DNA of 64,000 nt from DAOUKH01 sp965219875 (GTDB taxonomy: Bacteria; Chloroflexota; Dehalococcoidia; SHYB01), in NCBI GenBank assembly GCA_965219875.1, contig CBDCOW010000006.1, positions 407,750 through 471,749 of the forward strand, given 5' to 3'. Below are positions 38,719 through 46,403 of the stretch, piece by piece. Made by a program: the position numbers and the translations under genes. The notes beneath the pieces are model-generated. The model was not told where the DNA came from. It was given only the letters and a program-made list of their open reading frames with translations, and ran no database searches. The first letter of the stretch is position 1. The number at the start of each line of letters is the position of its first letter.

Positions 38719-40512
38719 GTGTCCTCGCCTCTGAAAGCGCCGTCAACAGAAGCGGACGCCACTAGCAGCAACTCGAGAACGGACTTGGCCGCGCCGCAGA
38801 CAAACGACTACATCCTCTACGAGCCGAACGAAGAGCCGCCTCCCATGGTGGCCTTTGGCCAGGGCTTCCAGAGCGTTATGGGCCGGCTGTCGGGGATGGC
38901 CGCCTCCACCGCCATCATCGTTCAGGCAAGCGGCCAGCCCGAAAGCTACCTGTCGTGGGTCTTCTTCTGCTCCCTGGCGATTTGTGGATTCGGCACCATC
39001 CTTCTGTCCTTCAGAATCTGGCGGTTCGGGGCGGGGTATCCACTGGGCGTCTCCAATGGCTCCGCCTACATCGCGGTCGCCATCAGCGCGTTGGTGGCGG
39101 GCGGACCCGCCATGCTATCGAGCCTCATCGTCGTTTCCGCGATCTTTCAGTTCGTGCTGGTCTCGAGGCTCTCCCTCTTGCGCCGCATCATCACCCCGAC
39201 GGTCACCGGCTCCGTCCTCATGCTGCTGGCGGGCACCGTCATGTCGGTCCTCCTCAGCAAGCTGTCGGCAACCCCCGAAGGCGCGGCCAGCCATGCCGCT
39301 CCCACCATCGCGGGAGCGACGTTCGCCCTCCTCATCGCGTTGCGCTTATTTGGCACCCCTATCTTGCAGCAGTGGACGCCGGTCATTGCCATCGTGGCCG
39401 GCTGTGTCGTTGCAGCGCCGTTCGGCCTCTTTGACGTTCAGCCCTTCCTCGACGCGGCCTGGATCGGCCTGCCCCTCGATGCGCGGCCAAACTTCGATTT
39501 CGGTCTGGGCACGGAATTCTGGGGCCTCCTGCCCGGCTTCATCATCGTGACCCTCTCCACCACGCTCTACGGCATTAGCGACATGGTTGCCATTCAACAG
39601 GTCTCGTGGCGCAGGCCGCGCGCCGCCGATTTCCGCGTCGTCCAAGGCACGTTGAATGTCATCGGCCTCACCAACCTCATGTCCGCCGCCCTTGGATCGC
39701 TCCCCAACATGGCCCCACCGAGCAATGCCCCGCGGACCCTCATCACCGGGGTCGCCGCGCGCCGCATCAGCGTCTACGGCGGGGCCATTCTCATCGCGGT
39801 GGCCTTCCTTCCCAAGCTGATAGCCCTCATTACCGCCATCCCCGGCGCCGTCTTCGGCGCCTATGTGACCGTCACACTGGCGTTGCTGTTCGTGCAGGGC
39901 ATGAAGTTGGTCATCGGCGACGGCCTCGACCCGAAGAAAGCTCTCGCGGTCGGTATCTCCTTCTGGCTGGGCGTAGGCTTCCAGAACGACCTGATCTTCT
40001 CCGACGTCCTCAGCGGGACGTTAGAAACCCTCCTTGGCAACGGCCTGACCGTTGGCGCCGTGAGTTTGATCGCCTTCACTCTCTTGCTGGAGCTTGGCGG
40101 CTCCCGGCGCAGACGGTTGAACGTAGAGCTGAATGTCGCCGCGCTTCCCCAAATAGACGCGTTCCTGAGCGACGTTGCCTCCAGGGCGGGCTGGAACGAG
40201 GCCTCAACGGACAGGCTGCGTTCAGCGGGTGAGGAGACGTTGGAGAGCTTGCTGCCTCAGGATCAAGACGGCGACAAACGAAGCTTGATCATCAACGCGC
40301 GCCGCATCGATGGAAAGATCGAGATGGAGTTCGCGGCAGCCGCCGACGAAGAGAACCTCGAAGACCGGCTGGCGTATCTGAGCGATCAGCCCGAGATCCG
40401 AGACGACCGCGAGATCTCATTCCGCCTGTTGCGGCACTACGCAACGTCCGTGCAGCACCGCAAGTATCACCACATCGACATCGTTACCGTCGTGGTCGAA
40501 GGCACCCGCTAG
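38719..40512 (+). CDS. NCS2-type nucleobase permease with C-terminal RsbW-like domain
   Basis: 597 residues. Residues about 40-455 form a xanthine/uracil-permease-like transporter with 12 or more hydrophobic segments (PPMVAFGQGFQSVMGRLSG, GYPLGVSNGSAYIAVAISAL, RRIITPTVTGSVLMLLAG, ALGSLPNMAPPSN). The last 130 residues are soluble: RLNVELNVAALPQIDAFLSD, then STDRLRSAGEETLESLL and EISFRLLRHYATSV, which looks like the HATPase_c_2 (RsbW/SpoIIAB) fold. Clear ATP-binding boxes are weak, so this domain assignment is inference. It starts at a GTG just after a TATCCT -10 (38702-38707), likely leaderless. Confidence 0.8.
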   Translation: MSSPLKAPSTEADATSSNSRTDLAAPQTNDYILYEPNEEPPPMVAFGQGFQSVMGRLSGMAASTAIIVQASGQPESYLSWVFFCSLAICGFGTILLSFRIWRFGAGYPLGVSNGSAYIAVAISALVAGGPAMLSSLIVVSAIFQFVLVSRLSLLRRIITPTVTGSVLMLLAGTVMSVLLSKLSATPEGAASHAAPTIAGATFALLIALRLFGTPILQQWTPVIAIVAGCVVAAPFGLFDVQPFLDAAWIGLPLDARPNFDFGLGTEFWGLLPGFIIVTLSTTLYGISDMVAIQQVSWRRPRAADFRVVQGTLNVIGLTNLMSAALGSLPNMAPPSNAPRTLITGVAARRISVYGGAILIAVAFLPKLIALITAIPGAVFGAYVTVTLALLFVQGMKLVIGDGLDPKKALAVGISFWLGVGFQNDLIFSDVLSGTLETLLGNGLTVGAVSLIAFTLLLELGGSRRRRLNVELNVAALPQIDAFLSDVASRAGWNEASTDRLRSAGEETLESLLPQDQDGDKRSLIINARRIDGKIEMEFAAAADEENLEDRLAYLSDQPEIRDDREISFRLLRHYATSVQHRKYHHIDIVTVVVEGTR

Positions 40513-40561
40513 CGCCTGCATCCAAGGCGTCGACCGGACGCGCTACGTTTGGCCCGCACGC

Positions 40562-41551
40562 CTACTCCGCGAACGTCGACGCCACCGCCTCGAAGTCCTC
40601 CAGCCGCGGCAGCAGCAGCGGTTGGTCGACTCCCGCCTCGCGGTACTCCTCGATGCGCTGTTCGCACCGGGCCGCGTCGCCGAGGACGTAGAACTGCTCC
40701 ACCATCGCCTCGGGAATCAGCGCAGCGGCCGCTTTCGTCCCCCCGTCCGACGCCGCCTCGCGGACGCGGCCCGCCAGAGCGGGGTCGAAGTCGCTGCCCT
40801 TCAGCAGCAGCTCGCCGCCGTGGGGCTCCGACAACAGCCGCGCCACGCGCTCTCTGAACATTGGATAGAGCGAGGCGGGGTCGTCGGTGAGCCGCACCAC
40901 CAGCATGCACACCACGTCCAGCGACGCGGGGTCGCGCCCCGACTCCTCCGCCGCCCGCCGCGCCGTCGCGACCGCCCACCGCACATACGACGTCGGGCTG
41001 TAGGTATTCAGGATGATCCCGTCGGCGGTCCGCCCCGCCATCGCCAGCGCCTTGGGCCCCGCCGCCGCCACGTAGAGCGGGAGCGGGTCCGCCACGGGAT
41101 GCACGCCCAGCCGGACGCCGCGTATCTTGCTCCGCCCCGCTTCCTCATCGACCGTTTCCCCGGCGAACAGGGCCCGCAGCGACCGGACGGTGCGTTCAAG
41201 CTCCGCGATCGGTCGTTCGTGCGGGATACCCAGCTTCCCCTCGATCACGTCGCGGTCGCTCGCGCCCAGACCCAGGATGAAGCGTCCGCCGGAGAGCCGG
41301 TCGAGCGTCGCGCCGGCCATCGCCAGCAGCACCGGATGGCGCGAGTAGGCGTTCGCCACCCCGAGCCCCAGGCGCAGCCGGCTCGTCGACGCCGCCGCGT
41401 AGCCCAGCGTCGCGAAGGCCTCCTCGTGGCCGCTGCGCTCCGTCATCCACAGGCTCTCATACCCCTCGCGCTCCGCGATCGCGGCGTAGCGCGCCAACTC
41501 CGCCCCGCTTTCAAAGCCGTGATAGAGCACGAGTCCCAGCTTGGAGTCCAT
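40562..41551 (-). CDS. LLM-class (F420-dependent) oxidoreductase
   Basis: 329 residues: LGLVLYHGFESGAELARYAAIAEREGYESLWMTER, RLRLGLGVANAYSRHPVLLAMAGATLDRLSGGRFILGLGASDRDVIEGKLG, PLYVAAAGPKALAMAGRTADGIILN. These match the F420-dependent branch of the luciferase-like family (methylene-H4MPT-reductase/glucose-6-phosphate-dehydrogenase-like). ATG at 41551 is preceded by AAGGAGG; a GTG at 41557 is too close to it. Convergent with the permease gene, about 50 bp apart. Confidence 0.92.
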   Translation of the reverse strand: MDSKLGLVLYHGFESGAELARYAAIAEREGYESLWMTERSGHEEAFATLGYAAASTSRLRLGLGVANAYSRHPVLLAMAGATLDRLSGGRFILGLGASDRDVIEGKLGIPHERPIAELERTVRSLRALFAGETVDEEAGRSKIRGVRLGVHPVADPLPLYVAAAGPKALAMAGRTADGIILNTYSPTSYVRWAVATARRAAEESGRDPASLDVVCMLVVRLTDDPASLYPMFRERVARLLSEPHGGELLLKGSDFDPALAGRVREAASDGGTKAAAALIPEAMVEQFYVLGDAARCEQRIEEYREAGVDQPLLLPRLEDFEAVASTFAE

Positions 41552-41635
41552 CGTCACGCGCCTCCTTCTCCCTCAGACGTGCCCGCATCTCCCCTCCGGC
41601 CTCTCCCCTCTCTGGGGTTTTCGGCAATTGCCGGC

Positions 41636-42568
41636 CTACCGCAGGATACTCAGGTATGCCTCCTCTAGCGTAGGGTCGCGCAGCACAATTGTTTCGATGT
41701 TCTCTTGTCCTATTACAGAGATGACCTGTTGCCGGAGATCGCGGCCTGCAGCCGTCTGGACCAGGAGCTTTTGCAACGCGCCGTCTACCTGTGCATCGGC
41801 GCGCTGGACCCCTTCTATGCTGGAGATCTGCTCCAGCAGTCCGGCTCTCGCTTGCTTGAGTGTCACCTCTAGGACGCTAATGTGGCTGAACTGTGTTCGG
41901 ATTTCGGTCGGAGTTCCCAGAGCCACGAGCTCGCCTTTATTAATCATGGCGACGGTGTGGCAAAGCTGGTCTGCCTCGGACATGTAATGCGTAGTAAGGA
42001 GGACGGTCTTGCCTTGGGCAACCAGCTGGGGAATGAGCCCCCTGATCTCCTGGGCTCCTATAGGGTCGAGTCCCATGGTCGGTTCGTCCATGAACAGGAC
42101 GTCAGGGTCGGTTAGCAGGCCTCGAACGATATGTAGTCGCTGTTTCATGCCCCGCGAGTACTGTTCGACCCGCACATTTCCCCGGTCTGCCAAACCGACC
42201 ATGGTCAGAAGCTGATCGGTGCGCCGTCTCGCGTCTCGGGGAGCCAGGTGGTTCAAGGCGCCGAAATACTGAAGGTTCTCCCGGCCGGTCAGCCATCCGT
42301 AGTGACCTCGGTCACCACCCAGAATGAGCCCGATATGCCTCCGGACCTGCGACGCCTGCCGAACAACGTCGAAGCCGAGCACTCGCGCGCTGCCGGTAGT
42401 CGGGGTCAACAGCGTTGAAAGGATTCGCACAGCCGTGGTCTTGCCCGCTCCATTTGGTCCCAGCAGACCGAAAACGATGCCCTTCGGGATGTGCATCGTC
42501 AAATCCTTGAGGGCTTGGACCTCCCGCGTAACCCTCAACAAGGAACGGGACTTGTAGACCCGCCCCAC
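41636..42568 (-). CDS. ABC-2 exporter ATP-binding protein
   Basis: 310 residues. Walker A GPNGAGKTT, signature YSRGMKQRL (a degenerate LSGGQ), Walker B DVLFMDEPTMGLDP, switch His in TTHYMSEAD; the C-terminal DrrA-like extension ends LEEAYLSIL. The open frame has only a GTG start at 42568, cutting off the usual first strand. Upstream codons in this frame read IALAVECESVG, the expected N-terminus, but no start precedes them; an ATG at 42606 is in another frame, so a one-base frameshift near 42590 is likely. Last gene of a three-gene operon with two permeases. Confidence 0.88.
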   Translation of the reverse strand: MGRVYKSRSLLRVTREVQALKDLTMHIPKGIVFGLLGPNGAGKTTAVRILSTLLTPTTGSARVLGFDVVRQASQVRRHIGLILGGDRGHYGWLTGRENLQYFGALNHLAPRDARRRTDQLLTMVGLADRGNVRVEQYSRGMKQRLHIVRGLLTDPDVLFMDEPTMGLDPIGAQEIRGLIPQLVAQGKTVLLTTHYMSEADQLCHTVAMINKGELVALGTPTEIRTQFSHISVLEVTLKQARAGLLEQISSIEGVQRADAQVDGALQKLLVQTAAGRDLRQQVISVIGQENIETIVLRDPTLEEAYLSILR

Positions 42569-42618
42569 GCTCTCGCACTCGACTGCCAGCGCGATTCGTC
42601 AGTCATGACTTGTCTTCC

Positions 42619-43413
42619 CTATCCCGCGAACTCCATTGTCCCGTGCCGCTTTGCCTGGACTTCAACGAATCGAAAGAGAAGGTACCCCGCCACCGCATAA
42701 CCTACACCGACGAACAACTCCCGCAGCAGATCATCCCCTACTGTCGACACCGTTGCCCCTTCGAAGGCCGCACGAAAAGCTGTCAGTCCATGAGTGAGCG
42801 GGAATACCTGGCCTACCTCGCTGAGGAAGTGGGGTAGGCTGGTCGTGGGGATAATAACTCCAGTCAATGTCAGAAGGACGCCGTTGATAATCGCTTGAAT
42901 ATTGAACCAGTCCCTATAAACCAAGCTCACCGAACCCATCAAAAGCATGAACGCCGTGGACGAGGCCGCGATAAGAAAAACAGCGGAAAGACTGGCCAAC
43001 CAGTTCACTCTGGAGAGGTCCAGGTCCAGCAGAAGCCAGGCAACGATGAGACAGGTGGCGAAGCTTATCAGTCCGTTGGGATAGTGTAAGACGCCACGGC
43101 TGAAGTAATGCACCAACCGGCTGCCGCGAGACGAAAAGATGTAGGGAAGGGTGCCGAAACTGCGTTCATTGGCAAAGCCGGAGAGTATGCCTCCCGAGAG
43201 CATCCATACCACGGCAAAGACGGACATGCCGATGATGTAACGTTCCGCGGCTTGCGGGTCCCGGGCAAACCTGCCGACTAAGGTAAAGATCAGGAGGAAC
43301 AAGACCGGACGAAAGAAGACGTTGGAGGTATAGGCTTGCCAGTTCAGCCATCCGAACAAGCCTCGGTAAGTAAAATAGATCTGGTAGAACGCGTTGGTGA
43401 CATTCCCAAACAT
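42619..43413 (-). CDS. ABC-2 type transporter permease
   Basis: 264 residues with six predicted helices (FFRPVLFLLIFTLVGRF, YIIGMSVFAVVWMLSGGIL, LISFATCLIVAWLLLDLDL, LASLSAVFLIAASSTAFMLL, IINGVLLTLTGVIIPTTSLPHFL, LFVGVGYAVAGYLLFRFVEV). The pattern SxPHFLSEVGQVFPLTHGLTAFR is typical of DrrB/NodJ-like ABC-2 permeases. The start lies 4 bp after the stop of the first permease gene. A+T-rich composition sets the operon apart from neighbours. Confidence 0.88.
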   Translation of the reverse strand: MFGNVTNAFYQIYFTYRGLFGWLNWQAYTSNVFFRPVLFLLIFTLVGRFARDPQAAERYIIGMSVFAVVWMLSGGILSGFANERSFGTLPYIFSSRGSRLVHYFSRGVLHYPNGLISFATCLIVAWLLLDLDLSRVNWLASLSAVFLIAASSTAFMLLMGSVSLVYRDWFNIQAIINGVLLTLTGVIIPTTSLPHFLSEVGQVFPLTHGLTAFRAAFEGATVSTVGDDLLRELFVGVGYAVAGYLLFRFVEVQAKRHGTMEFAG

Positions 43414-43417
43414 GGCT

Positions 43418-44200
43418 TTAGTAGGTACTCAGCATTCCTGTAACCTTTACTCGGCTTTCGACTTTCTTAAACCCGTAGTGGGTTAGCCACAGCCATACAA
43501 TGGTCAACCCGAGAGAGACTGCCCAGTCCCCCACTATGGACCAATTGGAGCCCGTCCCCTGTACGGTGTGAATCATTCCACTCATCGCCCACGATGTTGG
43601 GAGACAGCGGGCAACAACTCCAAGACCCACCGGGAGAATGCCTATCGGGTACAGGAACCCTCCGCAGACAACGCCGAATGGGGCAATGGCATTGAAGAAG
43701 CCACCACGTCCTCCTACAAGAATGAACAGAGGTGCGAAGACGAAGCCCGCCGAGATAATAGCCAGCATCGCAAAGAATAAGGAACCGGGTATAAGGGCAA
43801 GATTACTAACCTAGATGAAGTCCTGGGAGACTATAAGGACAGTGCCGAACGCAATGAGCCCGCCGAGAGTGTTGAAAATCGTAACGGCAAGGGACTTCCC
43901 GAAAAGGGTAAGCATGAACGGCGACCGAGATATGAGGTTGAGTTCCAGGGTCCCCGCCCAGAGCTCCTCGCTGATGAGCCAACCCATCCTGCTCGGAGCG
44001 CTGTTCCACACAATCATCAGGCCGGCCCCCACCGCTATGTAAGACACGACCGCCGGATTGCCGCTTCCGGAAGCGATTGAGGCCAGCATGGCAGTTGTCG
44101 GAATGGCCCCGATGAGGATCACTAAATAATTGGAGTCGCCCAACATTCTCTTCATCTGATGAAGAAAAGCGGCCCCAATAACGAAAAGATGCCGGTTCAT
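43418..44200 (-). pseudogene. ABC-2 type permease interrupted by an in-frame amber codon
   Basis: The 43811-44200 part (129 residues, MNRHLFVIGAAFLHQMKRML ... GTVLIVSQDFI) stops at TAG (43811-43813). The same frame continues without another stop through VSNLALIPGSLFFA and the 116 residues from MLAIISAGFVFAPLFILVGG to VKVTGMLSTY. Together the pieces give a permease of about 259 residues, matching the 264-residue partner. This is either a nonsense mutation or an error; amber read-through is less likely. Without it the exporter would lack one half. Confidence 0.8.
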
Positions 44201-44235
44201 TACCTATGCGCCCGTGACGCCATGCCCAAGAAAGT

Positions 44236-45105
44236 CTAAAACGCCAGCGTGTCCCACGCCGACCACGACGCCGGCGACGGCGTCACCGGCGTCACTACGC
44301 CGAGCCGACCCAGGAGCTCCGACACTGTCACCATCTCCCACGCATCGTACTCGAACATGGCGGCGAGGAACTCCCTCGGCTGCACCCGCCGCGTTCCATA
44401 GAAGTCCGCCTCGACGCCGGTGAAGGCATAGACGCGTTCCGGCGCGGCGCTCGCCGCCGCCGACGCCAGGGCCCCCGGCGCGTCAAACGACCCGTAGACC
44501 ATCCCCTGGCTGAGCGACCGGTCGCGGAAGAGGAGCTTCAGTCCCGGGTCCGGCGCGCCCGGGTCCGTATCGAGCCGGTAGGCTCGGTCCCACGACACCG
44601 ACCCCGGCTTGCCGGAGTGCGACATCTCGTCGAGCAGCATCCACTCCAAGCCGAGGCGCTCCGCCGCCGCACCCACGTTCCGGTCGTACGACATCTCCGG
44701 TGGAAAGAACCCAACGGGCGCGTAGACCTCGCCGAACGCCTCTCGCGCCGCCTCGACGCCGCGGGCCACCGCGCCCCCGATCGCGTCGTCATTCATAGGC
44801 CCCAGGACGGGACCGCCGTACGCGCTCGCCGTCAGCTCCACCTGTCCCGACTCGGCGAGCCGCCGGAGCGCCACGACTCCCTCGTCGAGCCCCGCGTCGA
44901 CCAGCCGCCGGATGAACGACCCGTCGATGTTGCACGTCAGACGCGCCCGGGGATGCGCGGCGATCAGGGCCAACAGCGGCTCGTAGCAGCGCTCCCAGGC
45001 CCGATGCAAGGCGGCGTCGGCCTTGGTCTCAGGCACGAAGAAGTTGATGAAGTGGGCCCAGAGCAAGGGGAGCGGCCTCGCCGCGTCGTATGGAGTGCGC
45101 GTCAT
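44236..45105 (-). CDS. GH57/polysaccharide-deacetylase-like hydrolase
   Basis: 289 residues. LLWAHFINFFVPETKAD, LTCNIDGSFIRRLVDAG, GQVELTASAYGGPVLGP, VGFFPPEMSYDRNVGAAAERLGLEWMLLDE and YAFTGVEADFYGTRRVQPREF follow the order of conserved regions in GH57 glycosidases, where Glu in the PPE segment is the nucleophile position. It is shorter than typical GH57 enzymes and the first His motif (HFHQP) is altered to HFINF, so activity is uncertain. ATG at 45105 chosen at the start of homology. Neighbours give no pathway hint. Confidence 0.65.
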   Translation of the reverse strand: MTRTPYDAARPLPLLWAHFINFFVPETKADAALHRAWERCYEPLLALIAAHPRARLTCNIDGSFIRRLVDAGLDEGVVALRRLAESGQVELTASAYGGPVLGPMNDDAIGGAVARGVEAAREAFGEVYAPVGFFPPEMSYDRNVGAAAERLGLEWMLLDEMSHSGKPGSVSWDRAYRLDTDPGAPDPGLKLLFRDRSLSQGMVYGSFDAPGALASAAASAAPERVYAFTGVEADFYGTRRVQPREFLAAMFEYDAWEMVTVSELLGRLGVVTPVTPSPASWSAWDTLAF

Positions 45106-45212
45106 TCTAGGCGCGCCGCTTCGCTTCAAGCAATCGGACGGCACGTCTCCCGGCTGGTATCATCCCAGCGCGGCGGACGGACGGAATGGCGTCCGCGGGA
45201 AAGGCGCGCGTC

Positions 45213-46139
45213 ATGAAGGTTCGTTTGGGCGTTGGCTTCTTGGGCTGGCCCTTCGCCAAGAAGGACCCCCAGCTGCTGTGGGACTACATCGACATGGTCG
45301 AGGACTCCGCCGCCGACTCGATCTGGCTGGCCGACCGCATCGTCGCGCCCGCCTACAGCATGGAGTCCATGACCGTCATGGCCGCCATCGCCGCCCGCAC
45401 CAAGCGCATGAAGTTCGGCAACAGCGTCCTCGCCCTGCCCCTCCGCAACCCCGCCGTCCTCGCCAAGGAAATCGCCACCGTCGACTTCATCAGCAGGGGC
45501 CGCATGCTCCCCGCCGTCGGCCTCGGGACCGACTCCCCCAACGAGTTCGAGGCCTGCGGCTCCAATATCAAGCAGCGCGCCGGCAGGACCGACGAGGCCA
45601 TTGACCTCATGCGCAAGCTCTGGAGCGAGGACGACGTCACCTTCGAGGGCCGCTACTACACCGTCCACGACGCCACCATCCAGCCCAAGCCCCACCAGGA
45701 CCCGATGCCGGTGTGGATCGGCGGACGCACCGAGCCCGCCTTCCGCCGCGTCGGGCGCAGAGGCGACGGCTGGCTCACCGCCTCCCTCACCCCCGACGAG
45801 GTCGGCCACGGCATCGAGCGGATCCACCACTACGCCGAGGAGGCCGAGCGCACCGTGCCCGACGACCACTTCGGCACCATCATCAGCTTCCGCCTCGACG
45901 ACGCCAAGGCCAAGGCGGTCGAGACCGCGGCCCCTTATCTCATGGGCCGCCTCCGCCCCGAACTCGACCCCTTCGACTACGCCGCCGTAGGCACCCCCGA
46001 CGACGTCGCCGCCATGGTCCAGCGCTACATCGACAACGGCGCCACCAAGTTCGTCCTCCGCCACGCCGGCCCCCCCGAAGAAACCATCGCCCAGACCGAA
46101 CGCGCCGCCCGCGACGTCATAGCGCCCTTCCACCGGTAG
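45213..46139 (+). CDS. LLM-class oxidoreductase
   Basis: 308 residues: KVRLGVGFLGWPFAKKDP, DYIDMVEDSAADSIWLADRIVAPAY, KFGNSVLALPLRNPAVLAKEIATVDFISRGRMLPAVGLGTD, MPVWIGGRTEPAFRRVGRRGDGW. A standard luciferase-like F420/FMN barrel. The ATG at 45213 follows GGGAAAGG; an upstream ATG at 45186 would add nine non-conserved residues. A TATCAT (45158-45163) could serve as -10. Substrate unknown. Confidence 0.92.
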   Translation: MKVRLGVGFLGWPFAKKDPQLLWDYIDMVEDSAADSIWLADRIVAPAYSMESMTVMAAIAARTKRMKFGNSVLALPLRNPAVLAKEIATVDFISRGRMLPAVGLGTDSPNEFEACGSNIKQRAGRTDEAIDLMRKLWSEDDVTFEGRYYTVHDATIQPKPHQDPMPVWIGGRTEPAFRRVGRRGDGWLTASLTPDEVGHGIERIHHYAEEAERTVPDDHFGTIISFRLDDAKAKAVETAAPYLMGRLRPELDPFDYAAVGTPDDVAAMVQRYIDNGATKFVLRHAGPPEETIAQTERAARDVIAPFHR

Positions 46140-46403
46140 GCGGTGTGAGTCGGCAGAGGGCTCGCCGCTACGAACGCGGGTGGAGGCCTTGCGGCAGCGA
46201 TACCGCCTCAACCCGCCCGACGAGCCGCAGGTCATCAGGATCGTGTGAGGGCTGCTGGGCCCCAGCAGACAACGGAGCCGGTGGTCAGCGGACTCGGGTT
46301 TCCTACCCCAGTTCTAGTTCCATTCCATTGACAATTACAGACATCGCCCCAGCAAATGACATCCTCGTCCGTCCGAGGCCGCAGCAATGATGAACGCCCG
46401 CAT
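46140..46403. other. Gap holding the decayed end of the RCC1-repeat gene
   Basis: On the reverse strand, 46310-46403 still encodes RCC1-like residues in shifted frames (NAGVHHCCGL, then DVICWGD). A perfect palindrome CTGCTGGG/CCCAGCAG lies at 46252-46268, without a T-run. On the forward strand a 22-codon open stretch (46186-46249) has no recognisable homology. Confidence 0.6.

Noticed and set aside
45126..46235. 369-codon reverse-strand frame over the LLM gene
   Set aside because: Antisense shadow with no recognisable domain.
46186..46249. Transposase or HTH remnant
   Set aside because: A 22-codon open stretch with no catalytic motif; too short to support a call.
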